Below, piece after piece: positions 53,133-62,526 of a DNA stretch of 64,000 nucleotides. A program made the translations under genes and the position numbers. The notes beneath the pieces were generated by a model. That model searched no databases. It had not been told where the DNA came from and saw only the letters and a program-made list of their open reading frames with translations. Position 1 is the stretch's first letter. Every line of letters begins with the position of its first letter. This stretch comes from Canibacter zhuwentaonis (GTDB taxonomy: Bacteria; Actinomycetota; Actinomycetes; Actinomycetales; Microbacteriaceae): contig NZ_JAHDSZ010000010.1 of assembly GCF_018531145.1 (NCBI RefSeq), positions 1 to 64,000 of the forward strand, read 5' to 3'.

Positions 53133-53831
53133 CTATATTGCACGCAGGTTTTTGGTCGCTGCCTGATTGCTAATAATTTTCACTCCGGGCACTGACTCAA
53201 AGCGGTATCCAGCGCCGCGCACGGTACAGATCAGCTCCTGATAGCTGCCGAGTTTTGCGCGCAGTCGCCTCACGTGCACGTCTATTGCGCGGGCGTTCGG
53301 AGCGGCAGCGGCGTCAAGATCCGCCCACACATTCTCGATAATATCCTCGCGGCTAACAGTAATCCCCTCGCGCACAACAAGATAACGCAAAAGGGCAAAC
53401 TCGCGGAATGTGCAGCTCACAGATTCACCGTTTATGATTACGCGACGGCGGCGCAGATCCACCACCAGCCCGTGCTCAGCCTGCCCGCGAGAGCGCTGCT
53501 GGTATCTGGCACAGGCTGTAGGCTCTCCCAGCGCAAGCCGCGTCACATCGACGTTGTCACCCGTTGCGCCCTGCGGCGCAAGCGCCACCGCGGTATAGCT
53601 CTGCGCACCGGGCGCAAGCTCTGCGAGCTGTGTTTTTAGCTGCGCCACGAGTTCGGCGAGTTTTGTGCCGCCCGCCGCAAGCTGCTCGTCAGTGATGCCG
53701 ACATACAGCGCAAATCCGCGCACCTCTTTGGGGAATGCAACCGCCTGCAGGTGCGGTTTTGTGCGCTCGGGCGTGGCTATTTCGGAGCTTATTTGTGCGG
53801 GTGCTGGGGTTAGTAGTGCAAGATTAGACAC
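53133..53831 (-). CDS. OmpR/PhoB-type winged-helix regulator without receiver domain
   Basis: 232 residues. The C-terminal 100 residues form the winged helix: VDLRRRRVIINGESVSCT, FALLRYLVV, then RAIDVHVRRLRAKLG and VRGAGYRFE. The N-terminal 120 residues have no phosphoacceptor Asp pattern and are Ala/Leu/Thr-rich, so this is not a standard response regulator. The trigger and targets are unknown. Confidence 0.8.
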   Translation of the reverse strand: MSNLALLTPAPAQISSEIATPERTKPHLQAVAFPKEVRGFALYVGITDEQLAAGGTKLAELVAQLKTQLAELAPGAQSYTAVALAPQGATGDNVDVTRLALGEPTACARYQQRSRGQAEHGLVVDLRRRRVIINGESVSCTFREFALLRYLVVREGITVSREDIIENVWADLDAAAAPNARAIDVHVRRLRAKLGSYQELICTVRGAGYRFESVPGVKIISNQAATKNLRAI

Positions 53832-54009
53832 GGGTATAAAACTTTCAGGGCACAGGTCACAGGTTTAGTGACCCGGTAATTAGCATCCGCTATATGGGAG
53901 CGGATAACACGCGCAATTTTAGAGCAGCCGCGCGATAGGGCTACAGAATATGCCCGTAATCAGGGGTTAAAACCCTCAGAGCAAGATGAGAATTAAGCCA
54001 AAAAATTTA

Positions 54010-54117
54010 TTAGGCGCACATTTTGGAACGCATCACACTACGGCGGCACATCATCATGCCCTTAACTCCTGCAGTCACCTCGCGGATCAACTGAGCAGTG
54101 CCAAAATTGTGATTCAT
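54010..54117 (-). CDS. Small frame with C-terminal cysteines, unrecognised
   Basis: 35 residues: MNHNFGTAQLIREVTAGVKG, then MMMCRRSVMRSKMCA. There is no ribosome site, but TAATAT (54128-54123) ends 5 bases before the ATG, like other leaderless genes here. A hairpin separates it from the HMG-CoA synthase stop. It is the only plausible gene in 53832-54166; the rest of that stretch shows nothing clear. Confidence 0.3.
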   Translation of the reverse strand: MNHNFGTAQLIREVTAGVKGMMMCRRSVMRSKMCA

Positions 54118-54166
54118 AGTAAATATTAAAGCGCAAAAAACGCTAAAGCGCAAATCAAGTCGGCGC

Positions 54167-55363
54167 TTAGTGCCCCTCGTGCACATTCCAGGTGCCGGTT
54201 ACAATCGGTAGCGTGCTATCGGCATACACTCGCGCACCGTCACGCAACCCAACAAATCTGTATGGTGCGCGCGTTTTTCGCGAGTTTGAGTAATTCACAG
54301 CGCTGCCCCGCTCGTGAGCAACGTGCAGGTCTCGATACTCTTCAAAACTAAGCTCTGTGCGCCCCGCAATTTCTTGCGCCGCAATATTAGGGTGCAAAAA
54401 CCGCTCGTAACCGGGCTGCACAACACCCGTAAAAAACTCTCCCTCGGCACCGGATCCGTAGCTGTAGCAACCGATACGCTTACCAGATAGTTCTCGCTTA
54501 AAATGCAACAGCGACAGCAAGCCGATGTAGAGCGAAGCCGTGTAACAGTTGCCCAGGTAGGGGGTATAATTCAGGCTTGGCTCAACCCGTGACTCCTCAA
54601 CGTTTTTGCCCGTGTGCTCAACCAGCCTGCGATGCCCCTTAATCGCCATTTTCGTAAACGGCTGATGGTGCACAAAAAAATCAATCTCCGCAAGCTCAAA
54701 TCCGCCGCGCGCACGGTAATCTTCCCAAGCCCCCGTGAACGCACCCAAATAGGCATCCATCGAGCGCTCGCCATCAACGAGCGGGGTTGACAGATCGTTC
54801 GGCCGCCAAAAATCATCGATGTGAGCCGACCAGATACCAGAAACCGGCTCGATTTCGAGCAGCGCCGGATCCGCCCCAATAATCATCGCAACAGCGCCCG
54901 CACCCTGCGTTGGCTCGCCAGCGGACGCGACCGCATACCGCGCGATATCGCTTGCCACAACAAGCACCCGCTCGCTCGGGTTGCGGCTCACCAGCCCCAG
55001 CGCCAGCTGCAGCGCTGCCGTGCCCGCATAACACGCCTGTTTAGTCTCAATAACTCGCACCGCGGTGCTCAACCCGAGCAGTGAGTGCACAAACATACCC
55101 GCCGATTTTGACTGGTCAACCCCGCTTTCGGTGGCGAAAATCAGGGTGCGGATCCCCTCCTGCCCGGCACGCTCCAGCACCCGCGCAGCGGCGGTTGCGC
55201 CGAGTGTCACAGCGTCTTCATCAAGCGCGGGAATAGAAAAAGCCTCCTGACGCAGTCCGAAGCGATACTTGTTTGGGTCAACTCCTGTTGCTTTTGCGAG
55301 CGTGTCCAGCCTCACAACGTAATTAGCGCTGGCTAGCTCCATGTCTACAATGCCGAGCTTCAC
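54167..55363 (-). CDS. mvaS: Hydroxymethylglutaryl-CoA synthase
   Basis: Condenses acetyl-CoA with acetoacetyl-CoA. About 398 residues from GTG 55363, one base after the reductase stop. Catalytic Glu in FATESGVDQSKS (about residue 79), Cys in TKQACYAGT (about 111) and His in FFVHHQPF match the Gram-positive enzymes. Last gene of the mevalonate operon. A longer start at 55387 would overlap the reductase without homology. Confidence 0.94.
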   Translation of the reverse strand: MKLGIVDMELASANYVVRLDTLAKATGVDPNKYRFGLRQEAFSIPALDEDAVTLGATAAARVLERAGQEGIRTLIFATESGVDQSKSAGMFVHSLLGLSTAVRVIETKQACYAGTAALQLALGLVSRNPSERVLVVASDIARYAVASAGEPTQGAGAVAMIIGADPALLEIEPVSGIWSAHIDDFWRPNDLSTPLVDGERSMDAYLGAFTGAWEDYRARGGFELAEIDFFVHHQPFTKMAIKGHRRLVEHTGKNVEESRVEPSLNYTPYLGNCYTASLYIGLLSLLHFKRELSGKRIGCYSYGSGAEGEFFTGVVQPGYERFLHPNIAAQEIAGRTELSFEEYRDLHVAHERGSAVNYSNSRKTRAPYRFVGLRDGARVYADSTLPIVTGTWNVHEGH

Positions 55364-55364
55364 T

Positions 55365-56414
55365 TTACACCCCGTGCTTGCGCTCAATTGCGACGTGCGT
55401 TGCCATTAGTTCTCCGGGATTGGTTTGCGCGGCGAGCAGGCTCAGCTCCCCGCAGAGCACCGTGGCGGCGGTAATTGCCGCTAGACGCCGCGCATTTTCA
55501 CCGGGGTCACGCGCCTCGGCGCAGCCCATCCGCCGCAAATTCTCGGTGATCCTGCAAAGGTTTTTGCCGTTGCCAACCGTGCCCATAATCAGGTTGGACA
55601 GGGTGCATGAAAAATACAGTCCTCCGAGGCGTTCTTGCGCGTAAGTGATGCCCTGCGAGCCCTCCACGATGTTGGCCGCGTCTTGCCCCGTTGCCAGATA
55701 CACTCCCAGCAGCATATTTGCGTAGTGCGCGTTAGCCGCGCGCACAGAACCCGCAAGAATTGAGCCGACCAGGTTTTTTTGGGTTGAAAGCTCGGTAATT
55801 TTTGCTGCGCTCGAGCGCAGGCGACGCGTTACAATCTCGTGCGGCAGGAAAATCTCGGCGATTGCCGCTTTGCCCCGACCTAAAATGCTGTTCACCGCAG
55901 CAGGTTTTTTATCGGCACAAACATTACCCGAAATTGAGCCGTAACTGAGCCCTAAATCCCAGCTTAAAATCTCGTTCATAAGTTTTTCCGCCGCGGCGGT
56001 GACCATATTATGCCCCGACGCATCTCCCGTTGTGAACGCAAACCGCACAAACAGCAGATTACCCACAATCTCAGTGCTAATCTCGGTGAGCTGTGCAAAT
56101 CGGCTCTGTTGCACCACAAGCTCTGCCAGGTTTGCGAAGCACTGCTCGATCCGCTCTGCCGCAGCAACAGCAACAACCGCAGAATCTGCGGTGAAAATAA
56201 CCGAGCGAGTCATTTTTTCGCCGGTGATTGTGACGGTTATACCACTGGCAACCTCGCGTGAGATGCTAGCGCCACGCCCCACAGAAGGCCATAGCGGAGT
56301 CTCGTAGGTGGCAAGCGGCACATAAACTTCCTCCTGCAGCACATTACCGCTAATACGCAGCGGACCTATCCACTGTGTTGGAATGGGGGTAATTAGTGTT
56401 TCTCGCTCGCTCAT
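55365..56414 (-). CDS. mvaA: Hydroxymethylglutaryl-CoA reductase
   Basis: Reduces HMG-CoA to mevalonate, the committing step. 349 residues. Catalytic Glu in YETPLW (about 38), the GDASGHNM segment that binds cofactor and substrate, catalytic Lys in CADKKPAAVN and GTVGNGK are visible. The start overlaps the idi stop (ATGA). Whether it uses NADPH or NADH is not certain from sequence alone. Confidence 0.94.
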   Translation of the reverse strand: MSERETLITPIPTQWIGPLRISGNVLQEEVYVPLATYETPLWPSVGRGASISREVASGITVTITGEKMTRSVIFTADSAVVAVAAAERIEQCFANLAELVVQQSRFAQLTEISTEIVGNLLFVRFAFTTGDASGHNMVTAAAEKLMNEILSWDLGLSYGSISGNVCADKKPAAVNSILGRGKAAIAEIFLPHEIVTRRLRSSAAKITELSTQKNLVGSILAGSVRAANAHYANMLLGVYLATGQDAANIVEGSQGITYAQERLGGLYFSCTLSNLIMGTVGNGKNLCRITENLRRMGCAEARDPGENARRLAAITAATVLCGELSLLAAQTNPGELMATHVAIERKHGV

Positions 56415-57520
56415 AGTTCGATCCCTTCTGCGGCAGTGCTCAACTCAACGTGAGCGCTGTTGCTGCGGCGCGTAAAACTCGTCAGGTCGATTCCGCGCAG
56501 CTGACAGTACTCCCGCACGCTCCCGCGAATGAGCAGATCGGTGCGGGCTAGTTCAGCCACGCTGGCCGCGCCCAAAAGCGCGCTGATCTCGTGCAATCGC
56601 GACACCCACCAGTCTACTCTCTCTATTAGCAACTGCGGATCATCGGCAGCCGCGACCGTAAGAAACGCCCCGGCAACGCCCACGCCGCGCGCGCCGAGCG
56701 CCAAAAGTTTAATCGCGTCGAGCGGGCTTTTCACCCCACCCGAAGCCAGCAGGGTGTGGAACTCTGGCGCGTCAAGCAGACTGCAGACGGCTGATTGCCC
56801 GAACTCGGCAAGATCCGCGTACCCGTCGGCGCGCCGCGATGCCTCTATTTGCGCGAAATTTGTGCCGCCTTTGCCGCTCACATCCGCTATTTGCACCCCG
56901 ATATTGCGCAGCGTGCGCAGCGTGCGGCGGCTCAGCCCGCACCCAACCTCTTTCACAATAACCGGCACCTGCACGCGGTTCACAATCTCCTCGAGCCGCG
57001 GCAGCCACGTTTCAAAATCGCACTCGCCCTCTGGCATCACGGTCTCTTGCACAGCGTTCAGATGTATTTGCAGCGCGTTTGCGTGCAGCATTTCAACCGC
57101 GCGCTTGGCGTCGTCCAGGCTGCGCCCGGCTCCGATGTTTGCGCACACAAAACCGTGCGGGTTTAACTCGCGCAAAACGGTGAATGTGCGCCTGGTTTCT
57201 GGCAGGTCGAGCGCCATACCGAGCGAGCCGGAGGCCACCGCGATCCCGGTTGCAGCGGCAGCCTCAGCAATCACTTTGTTAATTTTAGCGGCCTGCTCAA
57301 TACCACCCGTCATTGCGTTAATATACAGCGGATGCTGCCACACGCTGCCGGCAACCTCGGTGGTTAAATCAACACTCTCGCGGTTAATTGCGCCCAGCGC
57401 ATGGTAAATGAACTCCACATCATTATAATCGCGTGCGCTGAGCGGATCGCGCTGCTGTTCGAGCGCAACTCTAATATGGTCAGCTTTACGCGCCGCAGCG
57501 CCGTTTGGTTCAGTGCTCAA
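56411..57520 (-). CDS. fni: Type 2 isopentenyl-diphosphate delta-isomerase
   Basis: FMN-dependent interconversion of IPP and DMAPP. About 369 residues from TTG 57520, which follows GGGGAA and overlaps the kinase stop; an upstream TTG at 57550 is possible. RKADHIRVALEQ, INAMTGGI, VKEVGCGLSR, GGTNFAQIE and the glycine-rich SGGVKSPLDA are family motifs. Confidence 0.94.
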   Translation of the reverse strand: MSTEPNGAAARKADHIRVALEQQRDPLSARDYNDVEFIYHALGAINRESVDLTTEVAGSVWQHPLYINAMTGGIEQAAKINKVIAEAAAATGIAVASGSLGMALDLPETRRTFTVLRELNPHGFVCANIGAGRSLDDAKRAVEMLHANALQIHLNAVQETVMPEGECDFETWLPRLEEIVNRVQVPVIVKEVGCGLSRRTLRTLRNIGVQIADVSGKGGTNFAQIEASRRADGYADLAEFGQSAVCSLLDAPEFHTLLASGGVKSPLDAIKLLALGARGVGVAGAFLTVAAADDPQLLIERVDWWVSRLHEISALLGAASVAELARTDLLIRGSVREYCQLRGIDLTSFTRRSNSAHVELSTAAEGIEL

Positions 57521-58595
57521 AATCTTCCCCGCACCCTTCAGAAACCGCAAGTTTAAGCGGTGTTATACCAGCTTCTACCCATAATTCTAAAACTTTTTGC
57601 GCTATTTCGTGCGTTGACGCAAACGCGATCCCACAGTCGCCACCACCAGCACCACTGGTTTTTGCCGCGCAACCCTGCTGCACCGCTATTTCGCCGAGTT
57701 TTTTTAGCTGCGCGGTCTCAATTTCGGCGCCGCGCTTGCTTGCCAGCTCGCGCAACAACTCACCTGCTCGCGCAATTGCGCCAGATATTCGCGCGTAATC
57801 GCCATCAGCAAGCCCCTCAATCAGCATTTCAACGTTACTGTCGCTGGCGCTAGCGAACTCACAAAACTCGGTGTCCGCAAAGCTCTGATCCGCCGCAACC
57901 GTCGCCACCATGTGCTCGGTTGCCGCGGGTTTCGCCGTCCACCCAACCAGCAAACTACCGCTCTTAGGAGCAGGCAGTTGGCGCACGCTCATACTCCGCC
58001 AACCCACACTCTCAAGCGCCGCCAGCACGCCGCCGGCGGTGTAAGCGGCGCTAATAACGGCTCTGTCTGGCGATGTGTAGCGAATCCATCCGCCGTACAG
58101 ACTCGCCGCAATATCGCCGCCCGAGCCGCGCACTGAAATATCCGCCGTTGCAATAATCGCGAGCTGCAACACCGTGCCACGATCACACCCCAGTCCGTAA
58201 AAATCAGTGAGTGCCTGCACGGTCGCAGCAACCACCGCGCCCGACGAGCCAAGCCCTATTTTATAGCCTGTGCCATTATCAAGGTTGGAAACCAGCCGCA
58301 GCTCATAGCCACGCTGCGCCACGCCCCGCGCCGCCCGCAGCCGCTCAACAACCATAATTGCGGCGGCGGCGTAATCACGCTCGCGCAAAGCGACCCGCGC
58401 AGACAGGCTGGCATCAAAGCAGACCGACTGCGGTTTGCTGCCGTAGAAATCAGAGCGCACTGTAACATCCTGCGCGTCACTCACGGTCGCGGTCACTCCC
58501 CTGTTAACCGCAACTATCACAGCCCTGCCGCCGGGCTTCACAACCGCGTACTCCCCGGCAATATACAGTTTGCCGCAGGCGTAGGCGCTATGCAT
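57510..58595 (-). CDS. Phosphomevalonate kinase
   Basis: 361-residue GHMP kinase. AYACGKLYIAGEYAVVKPGG at the N-terminus, the ATP-binding GLGSSGAVVAATVQ and the C-terminal GAGGGDCGIAF are the three GHMP motifs. It adds the second phosphate to mevalonate 5-phosphate. It overlaps the decarboxylase by 8 bases upstream and the isomerase downstream. Confidence 0.93.
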   Translation of the reverse strand: MHSAYACGKLYIAGEYAVVKPGGRAVIVAVNRGVTATVSDAQDVTVRSDFYGSKPQSVCFDASLSARVALRERDYAAAAIMVVERLRAARGVAQRGYELRLVSNLDNGTGYKIGLGSSGAVVAATVQALTDFYGLGCDRGTVLQLAIIATADISVRGSGGDIAASLYGGWIRYTSPDRAVISAAYTAGGVLAALESVGWRSMSVRQLPAPKSGSLLVGWTAKPAATEHMVATVAADQSFADTEFCEFASASDSNVEMLIEGLADGDYARISGAIARAGELLRELASKRGAEIETAQLKKLGEIAVQQGCAAKTSGAGGGDCGIAFASTHEIAQKVLELWVEAGITPLKLAVSEGCGEDFEH

Positions 58596-59610
58596 GACAC
58601 TCCGGCACGGTCAGGTGGTTATCGCTTAAATACGCGCCGCGCCCCGGTGCTGCGGTGTGCACAGCGCCAAACTCGGCGAGCTTTGCGCTCACAACGACCG
58701 TGTCGCGCGGGCGGGTAATAACCACCACGTTGGGTCCCGCATCCGCCGTCGCATAGCACTCAATTCCGCTCTCGCGCAGCTGTTTGATCACGTCAAAAAT
58801 CGCGAACGACACCGGCTCAAGATAGCGGATCGCCGGCTCAGCTGACATAATCAACGCGTGCAGCTGCAGCGCGTGCGCCTCGGCAATCTCACCAAGCGCC
58901 GTGAAATCATCGGCCTCACACGCGGTGATCATGCGCGACAGCACCCGCTCGGTGTGCCCGGCCCACGCGCCCCAGAAAGGCGAGGTGTCGCGCGTTAACA
59001 GCATTGCCTCGCGGCTAGAAACCGCCTTTTCTGCGCTGTTTACCTGGCACACAACCATCCGCATTTCGGGTGCGGACAGCTGCGTTGCATACGAACTGGT
59101 GTCATCCGCACCCGTATGCCACACCGCAAACCTGTCAATAACCGACCGGCAGGCCGATCCCGATCCGCGTCGCGCTAGCGCGCTCAGCTGCTCCCGCGAC
59201 AGTTGCAAACCGTACGCGGCAGCTCCGGCCACTGCAAGCGCCGCGAATCCAGCGGCGGATGAGGCCAGCCCCGCGCCCGTGGGTGCCCGATTATTAGAAA
59301 CCACGGTTGCACACTCGCAACTGCCCGCGCGCTCGCGAATCAGCTCCAAAAAAACGCTCACTCGCTGCGCAGCTTTGCCATCTACTCGCTTACCGTTTAG
59401 ATAGAATGCATCAGCCGCGCCACCGAGCCGCACGGTTGTTGTTGTGGCGGCAGAGTCGAGCGTCATCGACATACTGCCAGCAACGGGCAAAATCAACCGC
59501 TCATCGCGCTTGCCCCAGTATTTCACCAGCGCAATATTTGGGTGCGCGATCGCCGTTGCAGACGCGCCCCCGCCAGCGGTCGATGTTGTTTGCGATCCGT
59601 TCATACGCAT
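58588..59610 (-). CDS. mvaD: Diphosphomevalonate decarboxylase
   Basis: 340-residue GHMP-fold enzyme that makes isopentenyl diphosphate with loss of CO2. HPNIALVKYWGKRD near residue 23, GAGLASSAAGFAALA and the acceptor region SVIDRFAVWHTGADD are characteristic, and DAGPNVVV lies near the C-terminus. The start is 12 bases after the mevalonate kinase stop. Confidence 0.95.
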   Translation of the reverse strand: MRMNGSQTTSTAGGGASATAIAHPNIALVKYWGKRDERLILPVAGSMSMTLDSAATTTTVRLGGAADAFYLNGKRVDGKAAQRVSVFLELIRERAGSCECATVVSNNRAPTGAGLASSAAGFAALAVAGAAAYGLQLSREQLSALARRGSGSACRSVIDRFAVWHTGADDTSSYATQLSAPEMRMVVCQVNSAEKAVSSREAMLLTRDTSPFWGAWAGHTERVLSRMITACEADDFTALGEIAEAHALQLHALIMSAEPAIRYLEPVSFAIFDVIKQLRESGIECYATADAGPNVVVITRPRDTVVVSAKLAEFGAVHTAAPGRGAYLSDNHLTVPECHA

Positions 59611-59622
59611 TCAATTCTACTG

Positions 59623-60600
59623 TTACTGCGCTGTCTGCTGTAGCGTTGAAACCCAGGTGCAAACCGCTCCGGCGCTACGCAGTGCGAGCTCGATCCGCCG
59701 CGCATCTGCGGGATCTCGCGCCAGCGAAATAGTGCACCCTCCAAGACCGCCTCCGGTCATTTTTGCCCCCAGCGCGCCCGCTGCGATCGCATCGCGCACC
59801 AGTTTATTAAGCTCGTGCGAACTCACCCCGAGCTCGTTGAGCGTTGCGTGCGCCTCGGTCATAATACCGCCCAGCAGCTCGTGATCTCCAGCACCAAGCG
59901 CAGCTTCTGCGCTCTCGGTTAGCGCGGCCAGGCGCTCAATCAAAACGGTTATTAGCTGCGGGCGATTCTCCCGCAGCGCGCGCACCCCGCCAACGGCAAT
60001 CGAGGTTTTGCCGGGCGTGCCGGTGTCCGCAATAACCAGCGTCACCTCTTTTTTGTTGCGTAACAGCTTAGGCACGCCACCGCGAAACAGCAGCGGACCG
60101 GTTGCCACAACCGCGTGCGCGTCAAGCCCCGAGGAGGTGCCGTGTGCGATGTGTTCTGCGTACTGCACAAGATTAAACCGGTCGAGCTCGGTCAGCTCCA
60201 CACCGGCCAAGCTAGCCGTCGCCCGCACAACCGCGGTCGCAACCGCAGCGCTCGAACCGAGCCCGCGCTCCACAGGAATCGGGCTGTCAATCGTTAAAGA
60301 TATTGCCGCCGGGTCAAGATCGAACCGTTTCGCGCTCTCGCGCATTGCGGTAAGCGGCGGGCTCATGCGCGCAGGCGCGTTGCTTAGCGGACCAGAATAA
60401 ACCTCGCTTAAGAGCACCGGTGCTGCGCTGTGCTGCACAGTTGCTCGCACTTGCAGATCGGGCAGCGGAAAAGCTATTGCCGGAGCCCCGTAAACAACAG
60501 AGTGCTCACCTATTAGAATGCTTTTACCGTGCGCCAAACCCACACCAATGGCGGTGTTTTGTAGCTCGTTTAAGTTTGCTGAAGAATGCATAATAACCAT
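59623..60600 (-). CDS. mvk: Mevalonate kinase
   Basis: 325-residue GHMP kinase, first gene of the operon. GKSILIGEHSVVYGAPAIA, ERGLGSSAAVATAVVR and AKMTGGGLGGCTISL are the three conserved motifs; SSGLDAHAV holds the catalytic Asp. ATG 60600 and ATG 60591 are both possible starts with no strong ribosome site. The six-gene order mvk-mvaD-pmk-idi-reductase-synthase is the one known from Streptomyces mevalonate clusters. Confidence 0.95.
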   Translation of the reverse strand: MVIMHSSANLNELQNTAIGVGLAHGKSILIGEHSVVYGAPAIAFPLPDLQVRATVQHSAAPVLLSEVYSGPLSNAPARMSPPLTAMRESAKRFDLDPAAISLTIDSPIPVERGLGSSAAVATAVVRATASLAGVELTELDRFNLVQYAEHIAHGTSSGLDAHAVVATGPLLFRGGVPKLLRNKKEVTLVIADTGTPGKTSIAVGGVRALRENRPQLITVLIERLAALTESAEAALGAGDHELLGGIMTEAHATLNELGVSSHELNKLVRDAIAAGALGAKMTGGGLGGCTISLARDPADARRIELALRSAGAVCTWVSTLQQTAQ

Positions 60601-60710
60601 GCGGCACGGCTTCTAAAGATAATCCGTACAACTTAAACAGTCTACTCAGCTAGTCTGAATAAAACTGTGCGCGGCATTTGTTTAGGGCGTTATTGTGCGC
60701 AGTTAGAGTA

Positions 60711-60733
60711 CGCCACAAACCCAGTTTGTGGCG
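60711..60733. other. Perfect hairpin between the mevalonate operon and the LCP gene
   Basis: CGCCACAAAC (60711-60720) and GTTTGTGGCG (60724-60733), loop CCA. It lies in the divergent promoter region and could be an operator or an mRNA leader structure. Confidence 0.5.
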
Positions 60734-60827
60734 CTAAAATAGCTTAAGCGGCTATTATTTACTAAACAGCGCTAACGCGCGCAGCATTATTTATCCCACC
60801 CCACACGTTGCAGACAGGACAATTTGT

Positions 60828-62069
60828 ATGGCAGGCCTAAAACCCCTCAACCATAAAACGGCAGTGAGGCATGGCAAGCTCCGGCGTTCAGCGTCCATCC
60901 GCAACTTTTTCAAATCCCTGCTGGCTGTGGCACTGGCTCTCTGTCTGAGCGTCATTGCAGTTGTTGCCTACGCCGCAGTAGATTTGAGCAACAAAATTGA
61001 CACCGTTGAGCTCACATCCGCTCCCCCCGCAGCGCAGAAAGAAATTCTGAAATCGCTTGACGGCGCAATTAGCGTGCTGCTGGTGGGTTCCGACTCTCGC
61101 GTTGGGCAACAGAGCATTAACGACGGCGAAGAGGGCAGCCTTAACGATGTCACAATGCTGCTGCGCATTTCCAAAGATCACAAAAGCGCCACTGCTGTGA
61201 GCTTTCCTCGCGATTTGCTAGTGCCTTTCCCAAGCTGCCCCGGCCCTAACGGCGAAGCAGACTACTATTCGGCGCGTTCTGCAGCGCAGCTCAACTCGGC
61301 GCTATCACAGGGCGGATTAGTATGCGTCGCGCGCACAATTGAAAAGCTCACAGGAGCTGAGATTCCATACGCGGGACTGATCACTTTTGACGGCGTTATT
61401 AATATGTCAAACGCTGTTGGCGGCGTGGATGTGTGCCTGACCCAGCCCATTAAAGACCCCAAAACGGATCTCGACCTGCCCGCCGGCAATGTGCACCTGG
61501 TAGGTTTGGAAGCGCTGCAGTTTTTGCGCACGCGGTACGGGGTTGGTGACGGCGGAGACGTGAGTCGAATCAGCAATCAACAGGTTTTTCTGTCCGCTTT
61601 GATCCGCAAAATCAAGAGCGCAGAGACTCTCTCAAACCCCGGCAAAGTTTACTCCCTCGCAAAAGCTGCGGTTGAAAATATGACCCTCTCTAGCAATATG
61701 GCGAGCATTGCCTTTATGAAATCTATGGCCGCCACCGTAAACCAGCTCGACCTTGAGAAGGTAAATTTTGTGCAGTATCCGAGCTACTCGAGCACGCGCA
61801 GCCCGGGCAGGCTTGAACCTGACACCGCAAACGGGCGCATTTTGATGGAGCGCATTCTGAGCGATCAGCCGTTCACTATTGGCGACACGGGAGCTGCTGC
61901 GGTGAAGGTCACAGAGCCTGAAGTGACAGCTCAGGAGAATGCAGAGTCAGCAGCGGATGCGCCTCCCGGCGAATCGCCCGCACCGGAATCTGCGATGCCG
62001 CAGCCGGATAACATTAAAGGGCAGAACGCGGCGACTGTGACCTGCTCAGCCGGGCGCACTGACCGCTAG
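60828..62069 (+). CDS. LytR-CpsA-Psr (LCP) family cell-wall ligase
   Basis: 413 residues. Short basic cytoplasmic part, one membrane helix (about 27-50), then the LCP domain with LLVGSDSR, NDVTMLLRIS, AVSFPRDLLVPFP, GLITFDGVINMSNAVGGVDVCL and FLRTRYGVGDGGDVSRISNQQ. These carry the Asp and Arg residues that bind the polyprenyl pyrophosphate and attach glycopolymers to peptidoglycan. The C-terminus is a Glu/Ala/Pro-rich tail. ATG 60828 follows AGGAC. Divergent from the mevalonate operon, which makes the isoprenoid precursor of such lipid carriers. Confidence 0.93.
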   Translation: MAGLKPLNHKTAVRHGKLRRSASIRNFFKSLLAVALALCLSVIAVVAYAAVDLSNKIDTVELTSAPPAAQKEILKSLDGAISVLLVGSDSRVGQQSINDGEEGSLNDVTMLLRISKDHKSATAVSFPRDLLVPFPSCPGPNGEADYYSARSAAQLNSALSQGGLVCVARTIEKLTGAEIPYAGLITFDGVINMSNAVGGVDVCLTQPIKDPKTDLDLPAGNVHLVGLEALQFLRTRYGVGDGGDVSRISNQQVFLSALIRKIKSAETLSNPGKVYSLAKAAVENMTLSSNMASIAFMKSMAATVNQLDLEKVNFVQYPSYSSTRSPGRLEPDTANGRILMERILSDQPFTIGDTGAAAVKVTEPEVTAQENAESAADAPPGESPAPESAMPQPDNIKGQNAATVTCSAGRTDR

Positions 62070-62089
62070 CACGCCGCCTGCAAATAAGC

Positions 62090-62109
62090 GCGCGGCGCGT
62101 GCGCCGCGC
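62090..62109 (+). terminator. GC-rich hairpin after the LCP gene
   Basis: GCGCGGCGC pairs with GCGCCGCGC. No T run follows, so it is a probable but not certain terminator. Confidence 0.45.
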
Positions 62110-62176
62110 CAGTAGTCTGCGAGAAGTGGCAAGATACATCCCTGTACGCTACAATGATGAGTGTGTTTTTACACAC

Positions 62177-62268
62177 GGAGACGTGCCGGAGCGGCCGAAC
62201 GGACTTCACTGCTAATGAAGGGTCGGGGTTGAACTCGACCGGGGGTTCAAATCCCCCCGTCTCCGCCA
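62177..62268 (+). tRNA. tRNA-Ser (anticodon GCU)
   Basis: 92 bases including an encoded CCA. Acceptor GGAGACG pairs with CGTCTCC; anticodon stem CTTCA/TGAAG encloses CTGCTAA; a long variable arm (GTCGGGGTTGAACTCGAC) marks a serine tRNA; the T arm contains GGGTTCAAATCCC. Confidence 0.95.
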
Positions 62269-62493
62269 ATTGGCTCTGCAGTAACCCGCCTTAGGTCGCA
62301 CAGAGCCTTTTCTGTTGCCCCTTACAACAGTTATAAAATCGTTATCAAAACACAGCAGGCAGCTTTTTGCCCCGTATATACAGCGCACAACAGCTGCTCG
62401 ACACCGCATCCGCAAAAAATTTTCACCACTCGGCGAAGATTTTGCTTTATACTTGTATTAAGCTCTATCAAAAAGATAGCTTTTAATTAGCGC

Positions 62494-62499
62494 TATAAT
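62494..62499 (+). promoter_or_regulatory. -10 element of the transporter gene
   Basis: A consensus TATAAT lies about 28 bases before the start codon. No clear -35 is seen; a hairpin (CTATC/GATAG, loop AAAAA) lies just upstream. Nothing else was seen in 62269-62526. Confidence 0.5.
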
Positions 62500-62526
62500 C
62501 CTAGTGCTCTTATATCAAGGAGGAAT

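Noticed and set aside
56529-57407. 292-residue plus-strand frame opposite the isomerase gene
   Set aside because: It lies wholly inside fni on the other strand, is Ser/Thr/Pro/Arg-rich as antisense frames are, and matches no family.
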